64,000 nucleotides of DNA, taken from the NCBI RefSeq assembly GCF_009831235.1, contig NZ_WUUL01000008.1, forward strand, positions 1 to 64,000. Reading direction: 5' to 3'. The first letter of the stretch is position 1; every line of letters starts with the position of its first letter. The stretch is from Shimazuella alba (GTDB lineage Bacteria > Bacillota > Bacilli > Thermoactinomycetales > Thermoactinomycetaceae). The translations under genes and the position numbers were made by a program. Positions 28,111 through 37,704 of this stretch are shown here, piece by piece. The notes under the pieces were generated by a model, which was not told the DNA's origin, searched no databases, and was given only the letters and a program-made list of their open reading frames with translations.

Positions 28111-28223
28111 TTGTGATTATTTTCCTGTAGTATATATAAAAAAACGTTCAATGAAATTTGTAAGGAGGGGGTTGTATGGGGCTTAGCACTTAGAGAAAAC
28201 CCTAAGAGCTAAGCTTTTTCTTT
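28111..28223 (+). other. Near-empty transcription unit with 5-codon ORF
   Basis: TTGTGA (28111-28116) and TATATA (28133-28138) make a possible promoter. AAGGAGGGGG (28162-28171) is a very strong ribosome site in front of ATG at 28176, which is followed by only GGG CTT AGC ACT and TAG. The stop codon lies inside a terminator (GCTTAGC 28181-28187 with GCTAAGC 28208-28214, inner CTTAG/CTAAG, then TTTTTCTTT). It could be a leader-peptide attenuator, a small RNA, or a gene whose body has been deleted. Confidence 0.5.
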
Positions 28224-28227
28224 CTAA

Positions 28228-28464
28228 TCACTTCCAACCAGTGATCTTGATTTCTGTATGGTAAGAAGATTTTATTTCAGAAAGGGTGTTTGTGTAAATG
28301 CGTTCAAGTTCCCTTTTTTCTTCCTCATCAAGTAGATTATCCTTACCTGTAATTTTCAATGTAGGTGGTTCGTTTGTTGTATTTCTTTCTACCACCTTAA
28401 ATGTGAGCTTCAGCGTATCCAAGAACATCTTAATCATGAGTACATCTGCTTGAAGTCTCGACAT
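28228..28464 (-). CDS. Small-family member D (unknown function)
   Basis: A 78-residue protein starting ATG 28464 after TTTGGAGTAAAA; an in-frame ATG at 28497 has no ribosome site. LKLTFKVVERNTTNEPPTLK then ITGKDNLLDEEEKRELERIY and the end YHTEIKITGWK follow the same plan as members A-C: beta strand, acidic/Pro turn, a Leu-Leu helix and a final beta strand. The TTTGGAG ribosome word is shared with A and close to B and C. Not recognised. It converges on the short plus-strand unit just left of it. Confidence 0.55.
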   Translation of the reverse strand: MSRLQADVLMIKMFLDTLKLTFKVVERNTTNEPPTLKITGKDNLLDEEEKRELERIYTNTLSEIKSSYHTEIKITGWK

Positions 28465-28587
28465 TTTTACTCCAAAGGTAGAAGGATATGGGTACATGAT
28501 TATTTTATCACAAACAAATTAGAATAAAATACAAAAGTTGCATAAACCCCTATTCATACGATATATTCAGGAGGGTAATTTATAACG

Positions 28588-29997
28588 ATGGGGGCTTATA
28601 TAGTGAAGGAGAATTTAGGCGCGGTTATCTTAGCAGCGGGTAAAGGCACTCGGATGAAATCAAAAAAACATAAAGTCTTGCATGAACTATGCGGGAAGCC
28701 AATGGTACGCTATATCTTAGATACATTAAAAGATATGGGTACGACCCAAACGTTAATGGTAATTGGTCATTTAGGGGAAACACTAGAAGAAGCACTTGTA
28801 GATGAAGTTACTTTTGTAAAACAAAAGGAGCAGCTGGGTACAGCTCATGCAGTGATGCAGACAGAAGAGTTTTTGCAAGGAAAAGATGGGATCACCCTTG
28901 TATTAAATGGTGACCACCCTCTATTTACAAAAGAGACACTACAATCCATGATAGAAAACCATCAAAGCAAAGATGCAGCTGCTACTGTTCTTACAGCCCG
29001 CCTAGCCGATCCAACGGGATATGGCAGGGTTATTCGCCGAGCAGATGGAAGTGTTTCGCGTATTGTCGAGCACAAAGATGCTACTGCAGAAGAACGTGCT
29101 GTCCATGAAATAAATACAGGTACTTATTGTTTTCATAATAAAAAATTGTTTGAAGCACTTAAATTAGTGAACAACAACAATGCACAAGGGGAATACTATC
29201 TCCCTGATGTAATCTCTATTTTGCAAGAGCAGGGAGAGATTATAGCAGCTTCGATGATGGAAGATGAGAAAGAAGCAATGGGTGTTAATGATCGAGTTCA
29301 ACTGGCGGAAGCAGAAGATTATTTGCAACAGCGTATTATTAAGAATCATATGCTTAATGGAGTTACGATTCATCATCCTTCCACCGTTACGATTGATGCG
29401 GATGTAAAAATTGGTGCAGATACAGAAATATTTTCTGGAAGCTCTTTAAAAGGGCATACAAAAATTGGCAGTGACTGCGTGATTGGACCAGAAGCAGACC
29501 TTCGCAATGTTCAGGTAGCAGATCATACGAAAATCCGTTATAGTGTTATCGAAGATAGTGAGATAGGTAGTAATGTGACAGTTGGTCCATACTCTTATAT
29601 CCGTCCAAACACAACTTTGGCGGAAAATACAAAAGTAGGTGCATTTGTTGATTTGAAAAATGCCCAGCTAGGAAAAGGGACAAAAGTATCTCACTTGGCA
29701 TATGTTGGTGACGCAGAAGTAGGGCAAAATGTAAATGTTGCATGTGGTGTAGTAACGGTTAACTATGATGGTTATTCCAAGCATAAAACCGTTATCAAAG
29801 ATGGTGCTTTTATTGGCTGTAATACTAATTTGATCGCACCTGTTACAATTGAAGAAAATGGCTATGTAGCAGCAGGATCTACTATTACCGATGATGTGCC
29901 TGCTGAAGCATTTGCTATCGCTCGTGAGCGTCAAGTTACCAAAGAAGATTATGTTCCAAAGTTGCGCGAAAAAATCAACAGACACAATTCATTATAG
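28588..29997 (+). CDS. glmU: GlmU: glucosamine-1-P acetyltransferase / UDP-GlcNAc pyrophosphorylase
   Basis: A 469-residue bifunctional enzyme making UDP-GlcNAc for peptidoglycan and teichoic acids. The N-terminal uridylyltransferase has [12 protein letters not shown] and GTAHAV, followed by LNGDHPLF. The C-terminal half is a left-handed beta-helix of hexapeptide repeats (from about 265) with the acetyltransferase site near [27 protein letters not shown] precedes the ATG by twelve bases; GTG 28603 is an alternative. glmU-prs order is as in Bacillus. Confidence 0.96.
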   Translation: MGAYIVKENLGAVILAAGKGTRMKSKKHKVLHELCGKPMVRYILDTLKDMGTTQTLMVIGHLGETLEEALVDEVTFVKQKEQLGTAHAVMQTEEFLQGKDGITLVLNGDHPLFTKETLQSMIENHQSKDAAATVLTARLADPTGYGRVIRRADGSVSRIVEHKDATAEERAVHEINTGTYCFHNKKLFEALKLVNNNNAQGEYYLPDVISILQEQGEIIAASMMEDEKEAMGVNDRVQLAEAEDYLQQRIIKNHMLNGVTIHHPSTVTIDADVKIGADTEIFSGSSLKGHTKIGSDCVIGPEADLRNVQVADHTKIRYSVIEDSEIGSNVTVGPYSYIRPNTTLAENTKVGAFVDLKNAQLGKGTKVSHLAYVGDAEVGQNVNVACGVVTVNYDGYSKHKTVIKDGAFIGCNTNLIAPVTIEENGYVAAGSTITDDVPAEAFAIARERQVTKEDYVPKLREKINRHNSL

Positions 29998-30011
29998 GTG
30001 GAGATAACGTA

Positions 30012-30959
30012 ATGTCCCAAGCAAACTCTCGTATAAAGGTTTTTAGCTGTAATTCTAATCCGCTGTTAGCTCAAAAAATTTGTAACCACTTAGGAATTCC
30101 GCTAGGTGATTCCAAAGTAAACAAGTTTAGCGATGGCGAAATTCATATCCAGTTAAATGAGACTGTTCGTGGAATGGATGTCTATGTCGTACAGTCCACC
30201 TGCGATCCAGTGAACCAACACTTGATGGAATTGCTTGTTATGGTAGATGCACTAAAACGTGCTTCTGCCGGTACGATTAATGTTGTTATTCCTTATTATG
30301 GTTATGCACGTCAAGATCGCAAAGCACGTGCCAGAGATCCAATTACTGCAAAACTGGTAGCAAACTTAATCGAGACAGCTGGTGCGGATCGTGTGATAGC
30401 GATGGATTTACATGCAACTCAGATTCAAGGATTCTTTAATATCCCAGTCGATCACTTGCTTGGTGTACCTATTTTGGCAAACTACTTTCAAGGGAAAGAT
30501 TTATCCGACCTAGTTGTGGTTTCCCCTGATCATGGTGGTGTGATTCGTGCACGCCGCTTAGCAGAACGCCTAGAAGCTCCACTTGCTATAATTGACAAAC
30601 GTCGACCAGAACCAAACGTATCAGAAGTGATGAGTATTATCGGGAAAGTTGCTGGAAAAACTGCAATCATTATCGATGATATCATTGATACAGCTGGCAC
30701 CATCTGTTTGGCGACGGAAGCAATTTTAGAGCGTGGAGCTAAAGAAGTGTATGCATGTTGTACCCACCCTGTGTTATCTGGTCCTGCACTAGAACGTATA
30801 GAGAACTCTGGAATTAAACAATTGATAGCAACGGATACGATTCCATTAAAACCAGAGAAAATGCTAGATAAGATTGAAGTCCTTTCTGTAGCACCAGTGA
30901 TTGGAGAAGCTATTTACCGCATCCATCACGAACAATCAGTTAGTAAATTATTTGTATAG
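30012..30959 (+). CDS. prs: Ribose-phosphate pyrophosphokinase
   Basis: A 315-residue PRPP synthetase. It transfers pyrophosphate from ATP to ribose-5-phosphate for nucleotide, His and Trp synthesis. [20 protein letters not shown] is the ATP/flexible-loop region, and [13 protein letters not shown] the PRPP loop. It lies 14 bases after glmU with GGTGGAGA before the ATG. The ctc (ribosomal L25-like) gene that normally follows is absent. Confidence 0.97.
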   Translation: MSQANSRIKVFSCNSNPLLAQKICNHLGIPLGDSKVNKFSDGEIHIQLNETVRGMDVYVVQSTCDPVNQHLMELLVMVDALKRASAGTINVVIPYYGYARQDRKARARDPITAKLVANLIETAGADRVIAMDLHATQIQGFFNIPVDHLLGVPILANYFQGKDLSDLVVVSPDHGGVIRARRLAERLEAPLAIIDKRRPEPNVSEVMSIIGKVAGKTAIIIDDIIDTAGTICLATEAILERGAKEVYACCTHPVLSGPALERIENSGIKQLIATDTIPLKPEKMLDKIEVLSVAPVIGEAIYRIHHEQSVSKLFV

Positions 30960-30980
30960 GCGATCATTTGGTCGCTTTTT
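30960..30980 (+). terminator. Terminator after prs
   Basis: GCGATC (30960-30965) and GGTCGC (30970-30975) pair with one G-U around ATTT, followed by TTTTCC. It directly follows the prs stop codon. Confidence 0.65.
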
Positions 30981-30999
30981 CCTTTTTGAGGTGAGAGGT

Positions 31000-31575
31000 T
31001 TGAAGGTTATTGTAGGGCTTGGGAATCCTGGAAGAAAATATGAACTTACGAAACACAATGTTGGTTTTTGGGCTGTTGATCAATTAAGTGATAAGTGGGA
31101 CCTGCCTTTCCAGAAAGAAAAATGGAACAGTCGAGTTGCCGAAGGGATAGTAGGCGGAGAAAAGGTGTATCTGCTTAAACCTTTAACGTATATGAATCTA
31201 TCTGGGGAAGCAGTGGGAGCAGCCCTTCGTTTTCTCAAGTTGCCAATAGAAGATTTACTTATTATTTTCGATGATATGGATATTCCACTTGGGCAGTTGC
31301 GTCTTAGACAGAAAGGGAGTTCTGGTGGACACAATGGGATCAAATCATTGATTCAGCATTTGGGAACGGAACAATTTAATCGTATAAAAATCGGTATTAA
31401 CCGCCCCCCAGCACGCATGACGGTTGTCGATTATGTGCTTGCACCTTTTTCCGAATCAGATCATCCAATTGCTGCAGACGCTGCTATTGCTTCCGCAGAA
31501 GCAGCAGATGAATGGATGAGGAATGATTTTCTTTCTGCGATGAATAAGTATAATGGAGCAATCTTACGACCATAA
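31000..31575 (+). CDS. pth: Peptidyl-tRNA hydrolase
   Basis: A 191-residue enzyme that frees tRNA from aborted peptidyl-tRNAs (spoVC in B. subtilis). KVIVGLGNPGRKYELTKHNV includes the catalytic His; KPLTYMNLSGEAV and GSSGGHNGIKSLIQHLGTEQ are the other conserved blocks. The TTG at 31000 aligns with relatives and follows GAGGTGAGAGG; the open frame upstream overlaps prs and is not used. Confidence 0.94.
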   Translation: MKVIVGLGNPGRKYELTKHNVGFWAVDQLSDKWDLPFQKEKWNSRVAEGIVGGEKVYLLKPLTYMNLSGEAVGAALRFLKLPIEDLLIIFDDMDIPLGQLRLRQKGSSGGHNGIKSLIQHLGTEQFNRIKIGINRPPARMTVVDYVLAPFSESDHPIAADAAIASAEAADEWMRNDFLSAMNKYNGAILRP

Positions 31576-31609
31576 TAAGAATTGACTCTTTTAGAAAGGG
31601 AGGCATCTC

Positions 31610-31837
31610 ATGATGGAGTATGTCTGCCGCTTTTGCCAGTCATCGTTAGGAAAGTTAAATGCTTCCGTATATTCAGAAGCGGAACTAGGTCTTGATCAGT
31701 TGACCACAGAGGAACGAGAAGATATAATTATCCGTGACACAAATGGTCAGATGCAAGTGCGAGTAGTTTGTGAAAACTGTGAGCATATCTTAAACCATTA
31801 CCCGGAACGTTCCCTTCTACCATCACTGTATCATTAA
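31610..31837 (+). CDS. fin: Anti-SigF factor Fin (YabK)
   Basis: A 75-residue protein with zinc-type Cys pairs: CRFC near the N-terminus and CENC at about residue 57. Fin shuts off SigF once SigG takes over in the forespore. GGGAGG lies six bases before the ATG at 31610. It lies between pth and mfd exactly as yabK does, with a terminator after it. Confidence 0.88.
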   Translation: MMEYVCRFCQSSLGKLNASVYSEAELGLDQLTTEEREDIIIRDTNGQMQVRVVCENCEHILNHYPERSLLPSLYH

Positions 31838-31860
31838 GTACAAATTGCATGGAAGAGTAT

Positions 31861-31890
31861 AGCCTTAGCAAAATGCTGAGGCTTCTTTTA
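31861..31890 (+). terminator. Terminator after fin
   Basis: AGCCTTAGC (31861-31869) pairs with GCTGAGGCT (31875-31883) with one G-U, followed by TCTTTTAT. Confidence 0.8.
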
Positions 31891-31913
31891 TATAGGGGGA
31901 GAAGGAGGATAAC

Positions 31914-34900
31914 TTGGAACCGCTTACTAATCTCTTTGAACAAGATAAAGATGTCCAGTCCATTTATCAAGGAATTCAGACGGGACTTCGAGAACAATTA
32001 GCCACAGGTCTTACAGGTTCTGCTCGTATGATCCTAGTAGCAGCTTTATATCAAAAAACTGGTCGATCCTGCGTTGTCGTAACACATAATTTGAATCAAG
32101 CACAAAAAGCTGCTGATGATCTCAGCGAGTTATTATCAAAAGAAGAAGTTTTATTATATCCAGCAGACGAGCTGATTACAACGGAAGTAGCACTTGCTAG
32201 TCCAGAAACGTTAGGAAATCGAATCGATGTTATCACTCGTCTTACCTCTGGGTTCTCAGGGGTCTTTGTTGTTCCATTTGCGGGTCTGCGGAAAATATTT
32301 CCTCCAAACTATATATGGAACAAATACTCCATTTCCCTTTCTGTAGGTGATGCATACCCAATAGAGACATTGTCACAAAAGCTGGTACACATGGGATATG
32401 ATCGAGTGGATATGGTAGAAAAGAGTGGAGAATTTTCTGTACGTGGAGGAATAGTTGATATATATCCTGTAACCTTTGAACAACCAATTCGAATGGAGTG
32501 GTTTGATGATGAGGTGGATTCCATACGTCTATTTTCTGTAACCGATCAACGTTCAACGGACAAATTACAGACTGTTGTTTTACCACCTGCCAAAGAATTA
32601 TTTGCAGATGAAGAACTTCTCTATCAAGCGGGGGAACATGTACAGCAATTGCTCACTGATCGCCTTGAGAAGACGAAAGATCCTGTCCTGAAGGAAAAAT
32701 TGCAACAGTCTATCGGTTGGGACATTGAGCAGTTACAGTCTGGTGTATACTTCACTGGGATATACAAATATATATCGCAGATCTATCCTCAAGGAGAAAG
32801 TATTTTAAACTTTTTGCCAACTGATTCGATTCTTATTATGGATGAACCCGCTCGTATTCATGAGACAGGTAAACAATTAGAACGAGAAGAGGCAGAGTGG
32901 CAGACAGCGTTATTGGAACAAGGTGAGATGTTACCAGCACTTAAGTTATCCTACACAGTGGAAGAAGTTTCTAAATCGAATCATCAGAAAATATATTTAT
33001 CTTTATTTATGCGCCAATTATCACATATGCAGGCTCATAATATAGTACAGTTTATGTGTCGTAGTATGCAGCAGTTCCATGGTCAGATGCACGTTCTCAA
33101 GGCTGAATTAGAGAGACTTATTAAAGCAAAGTATACGATTTTGTTTACTGCAAGCACGGATGAACGTCTCATGAGACTTATTCGCGTTTTGCAAGACTAT
33201 GGGATGGAAGTCACTCGTACAAATGATAGCACCTCCTTACCAGTGGGCAGACCCGTTGTACGTATTTCTTCTCTTTTAAATGGGTTTGAAATGAGTAGTA
33301 ATAAGCTTGCGGTGATCACGGAAGGGGAAGTATTTACCCAAAAGCAGCGGAGAGTTCGTAGATCAAGCAAATTAGACCATGCAGAGAAAATCAAAGATTA
33401 TCAAGAGTTAAAGCCTGGGGATTATGTTGTACATGTGAACCACGGTATTGGAAAGTATTTAGGGATCGAGACACTGAGTGTGGCAGGCTTACACAAAGAT
33501 TATATGCATATTCAGTATGCTGGGAACGATAAATTATATGTTCCAGTAGAGCAAATTGACCAAGTGCAAAAGTATGTGGGAAGCGAAGAGAAAATTCCGA
33601 GAGTCTATAGTTTAGGTGGTAGCGAATGGAGTAAAGTAAAAAACAAAGTTCGTAATGCTGTTGTAGATATCGCACAAGACTTGATTAAGCTATACGCTAA
33701 GCGCCAAGAAGCTAGAGGTTATGCATTCCACAAAGATACACCTTTTCAACGGGAATTCGAAGCGATGTTCCCTTATGAAGAAACACCAGACCAGCTTCGA
33801 TCCATAACGGAGATTAAGAAAGATATGGAACAGAGTCAACCAATGGATCGTCTTTTATGTGGTGATGTGGGTTATGGCAAGACAGAAGTAGCAGTACGTG
33901 CTGCATTTAAGGCGATCATGGATGGAAAACAGGTTGCAGTTTTAGTTCCTACTACAATTTTGGCCCAACAACACTATGAAACTTTTCGCGAGCGATTTGC
34001 AGATTTTCCTATCGAGGTGCATGTACTAAATCGTTTCCGTACCAGAAAAGAGCAGAAGGAAACCATTGAAGGCTTGAAAGCAGGTTCTGTTGATATCGTT
34101 ATCGGAACACACCGTGTTTTATCCAAAGATCTCGGTTTTCGTGATCTAGGATTGTTGATTATCGATGAAGAACAGCGTTTTGGAGTAAAACACAAAGAAC
34201 GAATTAAAGAATTAAAAACAAATATCGATGTGTTGACGCTTACTGCTACGCCTATCCCTCGGACACTTCATATGGCAATGATGGGTGTTCGTGATCTTTC
34301 TGTGATTGAAACACCCCCAGAAAATAGATTTCCAGTGCAAACCTATGTCATTGAATACTCAGCAGCTCTTGTTCGAGAAGCGATCGAGAGGGAGTTGTCT
34401 CGAGGCGGGCAAGTTTATTTTCTATATAACCAAGTGAACAACATCGATCGCATGGCAGATCAGATTCGGATGCTGGTACCTGAGGCTAAAATTGCAGTTG
34501 CCCATGGCCAGATGGTCGATACAGAGTTAGAACGTGTTATGCTCGACTTCCTCGATGGAGAGTATGATGTTTTAGTGAGTACCACTATTATTGAAACAGG
34601 AGTGGATATCCCCAATGTGAATACATTGATCATTTATAATGCAGACAAGATGGGGCTGTCTCAGTTGTACCAGCTTAGAGGAAGAGTAGGTCGATCCAAT
34701 CGGATTGCATATGCTTATTTCACGTATCAACGGGATAAAGTGTTATCTGAAACTGCTGAAAAAAGGCTCCAAGCTATCAAAGAGTTTACAGAACTCGGAT
34801 CAGGATTTAAGATTGCCATGCGGGACCTCTCCATTCGTGGTGCGGGAAATTTGTTAGGTGCAGAGCAACACGGGCATATTGCGACAGTAGGTTTTGAGAT

Positions 34901-35459
34901 GTACAGCCAAATGTTAAAAGAGGCTGTAGTGGAACTGCAACAAGGTGTAACGGAAACAAAAGAAACAACAGAACCTCAATTGGATCTAAATGTGGATGCT
35001 TATTTACCTAGTGAGTACATCACAGACGAAAAGCAAAAGATTGAGTTGTACAAAAAGATTCGTGCTTTGCAGACATTGGAGCAAGTAGCTGATTTAGAAG
35101 AGGAGATGGAAGATCGTTTCGGTGATTTGCCTGATCCAGTTCAAAATTTACTTCGCGTTGCCAAACTTCGTGCGTATGCAATAAAGTATGGAATAGAAAC
35201 AATGGAAGAGAAGGGGAACGAAATTCACGTTGCTCTTCGTTCTGAAGAAAATGCCAATATCAACGGACAGTCACTCTTTAAACTAGCACATCAGTTTCCC
35301 GGACGAGTTCGTCTTGTTTCTGGTAAACATATCGGTATGATCTTTAAGAAGACTGGGCTTACTCCTAAGGCAATATTAGAGATGATGGATGGCTTTTTTA
35401 AGCAGTATGAAGGAGTACGAAAAGTAGAAGGAGTGGTACAGAGTGCAGCGATCGACTAA
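31914..35459 (+). CDS. mfd: Transcription-repair coupling factor Mfd
   Basis: An 1181-residue ATPase that removes stalled RNA polymerase and recruits UvrA. It has the UvrB-like N-terminal region, the RNA-polymerase-interacting domain (about 500-560: PGDYVVHVNHGIGKYLG), and the RecG-like translocase with Walker A GDVGYGKT (650-657) and IDEEQRFG. The C-terminal regulatory domain (LDLNVDAYLPSEYI) follows. It begins with TTG after GGAGGATAAC. Its end overlaps the next gene by 17 bases. Confidence 0.96.
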   Translation: MEPLTNLFEQDKDVQSIYQGIQTGLREQLATGLTGSARMILVAALYQKTGRSCVVVTHNLNQAQKAADDLSELLSKEEVLLYPADELITTEVALASPETLGNRIDVITRLTSGFSGVFVVPFAGLRKIFPPNYIWNKYSISLSVGDAYPIETLSQKLVHMGYDRVDMVEKSGEFSVRGGIVDIYPVTFEQPIRMEWFDDEVDSIRLFSVTDQRSTDKLQTVVLPPAKELFADEELLYQAGEHVQQLLTDRLEKTKDPVLKEKLQQSIGWDIEQLQSGVYFTGIYKYISQIYPQGESILNFLPTDSILIMDEPARIHETGKQLEREEAEWQTALLEQGEMLPALKLSYTVEEVSKSNHQKIYLSLFMRQLSHMQAHNIVQFMCRSMQQFHGQMHVLKAELERLIKAKYTILFTASTDERLMRLIRVLQDYGMEVTRTNDSTSLPVGRPVVRISSLLNGFEMSSNKLAVITEGEVFTQKQRRVRRSSKLDHAEKIKDYQELKPGDYVVHVNHGIGKYLGIETLSVAGLHKDYMHIQYAGNDKLYVPVEQIDQVQKYVGSEEKIPRVYSLGGSEWSKVKNKVRNAVVDIAQDLIKLYAKRQEARGYAFHKDTPFQREFEAMFPYEETPDQLRSITEIKKDMEQSQPMDRLLCGDVGYGKTEVAVRAAFKAIMDGKQVAVLVPTTILAQQHYETFRERFADFPIEVHVLNRFRTRKEQKETIEGLKAGSVDIVIGTHRVLSKDLGFRDLGLLIIDEEQRFGVKHKERIKELKTNIDVLTLTATPIPRTLHMAMMGVRDLSVIETPPENRFPVQTYVIEYSAALVREAIERELSRGGQVYFLYNQVNNIDRMADQIRMLVPEAKIAVAHGQMVDTELERVMLDFLDGEYDVLVSTTIIETGVDIPNVNTLIIYNADKMGLSQLYQLRGRVGRSNRIAYAYFTYQRDKVLSETAEKRLQAIKEFTELGSGFKIAMRDLSIRGAGNLLGAEQHGHIATVGFEMYSQMLKEAVVELQQGVTETKETTEPQLDLNVDAYLPSEYITDEKQKIELYKKIRALQTLEQVADLEEEMEDRFGDLPDPVQNLLRVAKLRAYAIKYGIETMEEKGNEIHVALRSEENANINGQSLFKLAHQFPGRVRLVSGKHIGMIFKKTGLTPKAILEMMDGFFKQYEGVRKVEGVVQSAAID

Positions 35460-36468
35460 GTGGATAGCTGGGATTGTGGCGGTGATTTTTGTTTTGGGTA
35501 GTATCATTGCCACTACCTCAAGCTATTGGGGAAGTACCAAGAATAACAATTCAACTCAGAATACCACGCAAACCACAGCCAAACCGCTAGATACGTCTAG
35601 CCAAAAAATAGCAGCAGAGTACAAAGGTGGTAAAGTGACAGAGGGAGAGTTAAATGCTTATATCAATATCAACTCTTTCTTTGATCCTCAGTTGGCAGCT
35701 ATTTTCGCTTCAACTGATAAGACTGCTGTTGCTCAACAAAAGCAAGCTCGACAAGAGTTTGCAAGAGTTTATCTCACCAAAAAATACATAGCTAGTTTGC
35801 AAAAAGTGACACCTGCTGATCAAAAAAAGATTGACCAACAAGGAAAACAATTAGAACAACAAGTGATCCAGTTTGCTCAAATGATGAATCAAAATGCCAA
35901 GTTCAAGAACATTCAAGAGGCGATTTCTGGGAAAGGTTTCACCCAGAGTCAACTTCAAATGGTTGCAGAGCAAGATGCTAAAGTGGATATGTATCTTCTA
36001 AAACAAATCGAGAATAAGACTTATGAACGAGTAAAACTTCGTCATATTCTTGTTTCCTATACAGCTGCTGGTACACAGGCTCAAGAAGGGCAAACGAGCA
36101 GAACCGAAGCACAAGCGAAAACACGTGCATTGGAAGCCAAAAAGAAGCTGGATGAGGGTGGCGATTTTGCCAAACTAACAAAAGAATATTCCGATGACCC
36201 AGGTTCCAAAGACAAAGGTGGATTGTACGATTCTGATGTGAGCGGATTTGTACCGGAGTTTGCAAATGCTGCAAAAACCCTCCCGATTGGAAAAATAAGT
36301 GATCCGATCAAAACTGAATATGGGTTTCATGTAATGAAAGTGGAAGCAAGAACACAAGACAAAATAGCAAATGCGCCAAAAGACCAATTAGAGCAAATTC
36401 AAAGCACCAAGAAACAAGAAGTATTTAGCCAGTTACAAAAGAGCATAGGTATTAAGCTGCACATTTAG
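35443..36468 (+). CDS. PpiC-type peptidyl-prolyl isomerase, membrane-anchored
   Basis: A 341-residue PrsA/SurA-like foldase. It has one N-terminal membrane segment (about residues 7-25) without a lipobox Cys, so it is anchored by the helix rather than by lipid. An Asn/Gln-rich linker, a SurA-N-like helical region and a parvulin domain follow (RHILVSYTA ... FAKLTKEYSDDPGSKDKGG ... YGFHVMKVE). It acts outside the membrane in folding exported proteins. It starts at GTG, overlapping mfd. B. subtilis has a related gene (yacD) between hslO and cysK instead. Confidence 0.85.
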   Translation: MQRSTKWIAGIVAVIFVLGSIIATTSSYWGSTKNNNSTQNTTQTTAKPLDTSSQKIAAEYKGGKVTEGELNAYININSFFDPQLAAIFASTDKTAVAQQKQARQEFARVYLTKKYIASLQKVTPADQKKIDQQGKQLEQQVIQFAQMMNQNAKFKNIQEAISGKGFTQSQLQMVAEQDAKVDMYLLKQIENKTYERVKLRHILVSYTAAGTQAQEGQTSRTEAQAKTRALEAKKKLDEGGDFAKLTKEYSDDPGSKDKGGLYDSDVSGFVPEFANAAKTLPIGKISDPIKTEYGFHVMKVEARTQDKIANAPKDQLEQIQSTKKQEVFSQLQKSIGIKLHI

Positions 36469-36490
36469 AGGGGGAAACCCCTCTTTTTTT
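36468..36490 (+). terminator. Terminator after the foldase gene
   Basis: GAGGGG (36468-36473), GAAA, CCCCTC (36478-36483), then TTTTTTT. The first base is the last base of the stop codon. Confidence 0.9.
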
Positions 36491-36525
36491 ATGTCTTTTG
36501 TCCAAATGAAATAATTTTATTCTCC

Positions 36526-36555
36526 GCATAAGATGTTACCAGCAGATTCATACTA
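36526..36555 (+). promoter_or_regulatory. SigG-type promoter of spoVT
   Basis: GCATAA (36526-36531) and CATACTA (36549-36555), 17 bases apart, match the SigG consensus. spoVT of B. subtilis is SigG-dependent. The -10 box lies 47 bases before the start codon. Confidence 0.65.
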
Positions 36556-36601
36556 GGCTTATAAGACAAAAAGAACCAAGGAATTCAGATCGGAGGCAAC
36601 T

Positions 36602-37150
36602 ATGACAATGAAAGCAACTGGCATCGTCCGTCGAATCGACGACCTTGGACGTGTAGTCATCCCAAAGGAAATTCGTCGGACACTTCGTATACGCGAAGGA
36701 GATCCCTTAGAGATTTTCGTAGATAGAGATGGAGAAGTTATACTGAAAAAGTATTCCCCTATCGGCGAACTAAGTGATTTTGCCCAAGAATATGCAGAAG
36801 CTCTATATGAAAATATACAACAAACAGTTTTAGTGTGTGATCGTGATAGTATTATTGCAGTTGCTGGAGGTTCTAAAAAAGAGTATATGGAGAAACCGAT
36901 CAGCACCATGATCGAATCAGCCATGGAAGCTCGCCGAGCCCAGCATGAATACAATGGCGGGATAGCAGAAATTGTTAAAGGAAACTCAGAAGAATATGCT
37001 TCTTATATTATTGTACCTATCAATGCAGGTGGAGACCCAATTGGAGCAGTAGTATTGATCGCGAAGAAAGATGGCAACAAAATGAGTGAACTCGAAAGCA
37101 AGTTAGCGAGTACAGCAGCTACCTTTTTAGGAAAACAGATGGAGAATTAA
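36602..37150 (+). CDS. spoVT: Forespore regulator SpoVT
   Basis: A 182-residue AbrB-family regulator. The N-terminal DNA-binding domain MKATGIVRRIDDLGRVVIPK, then EIRRTLRIREGDPLEIFVDR, is nearly identical to that of SpoVT. A C-terminal GAF domain (about 58-182) follows. It adjusts SigG-dependent genes in the forespore. ATG 36602 lies five bases after GGAGG; ATG 36608 matches the B. subtilis start better. Confidence 0.95.
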   Translation: MTMKATGIVRRIDDLGRVVIPKEIRRTLRIREGDPLEIFVDRDGEVILKKYSPIGELSDFAQEYAEALYENIQQTVLVCDRDSIIAVAGGSKKEYMEKPISTMIESAMEARRAQHEYNGGIAEIVKGNSEEYASYIIVPINAGGDPIGAVVLIAKKDGNKMSELESKLASTAATFLGKQMEN

Positions 37151-37227
37151 GACAACCCAAAGGTTTACATAAGCGCTGCTGGAGCATGTTCTTATTTATA
37201 TTCTATGTTCTTTTTGTATAAATCAGC

Positions 37228-37254
37228 GGCGGTGCACCTATCAGGTACACCGCC
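37228..37254 (-). other. Hairpin behind the 37.3-kb gene, shared with 39.2 kb
   Basis: GGCGGTGCACCT (37228-37239) and AGGTACACCGCC (37243-37254) pair with one mismatch. Sequence and context match the terminator at 39158-39183, including the following ACATATAGGG. Confidence 0.65.
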
Positions 37255-37264
37255 ATTACTGTTG

Positions 37265-37657
37265 TTACATATAGGGAGTTGTTTCTCGAGACTGCTCCAT
37301 ATCAATTAGGTCATCGGGGGTGACCTTACTGGAACCGAAGTTGAGTTCTGTTACTTCGAATACCTTGGCTCCAAACTTATCTCGCAGATACTGGCCGTTC
37401 AGTCCCATTTGCTTAACTGGATGGACTTTATTCTTCCTGTTTTTCGGATTCCTCCATACATGATCCGAATACATTTCGAATATGTTTCCCTTGATCGGAG
37501 TGAATTCCAGCTTCTTTTCATCAAAGTCAGCACCGACGAGAATATAGCTCCAGTCTTTACGAGTATCCTCTGTATAGACCACAACAGCATAGAACGCGGG
37601 TCTGTGAATTTCTCCACTATGAAGTTCCGGCTGAAACTTTACGGTAACGATAGACAT
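37265..37657 (-). CDS. Accessory protein with shared C-terminal tail (unknown)
   Basis: A 130-residue soluble protein, not recognised. It is rich in beta-prone segments (VTVKFQPEL, FYAVVVYTED, WSYILVGADFDEKKLEF) and has a basic middle (WRNPKNRKNKVHP). The end MEQSRETTPYM matches the end of the gene at 39193 (MEQEKTTRKKPYM), although the bodies differ. The downstream hairpin is also shared. Codons are richer in GC than in neighbouring genes. It lies left of the decayed tnpB element. Confidence 0.6.
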   Translation of the reverse strand: MSIVTVKFQPELHSGEIHRPAFYAVVVYTEDTRKDWSYILVGADFDEKKLEFTPIKGNIFEMYSDHVWRNPKNRKNKVHPVKQMGLNGQYLRDKFGAKVFEVTELNFGSSKVTPDDLIDMEQSRETTPYM

Positions 37658-37704
37658 GAGTCTCCTTATTCCCTAAATGTCACAACGGTTGTCCCTAATT
37701 ATAA

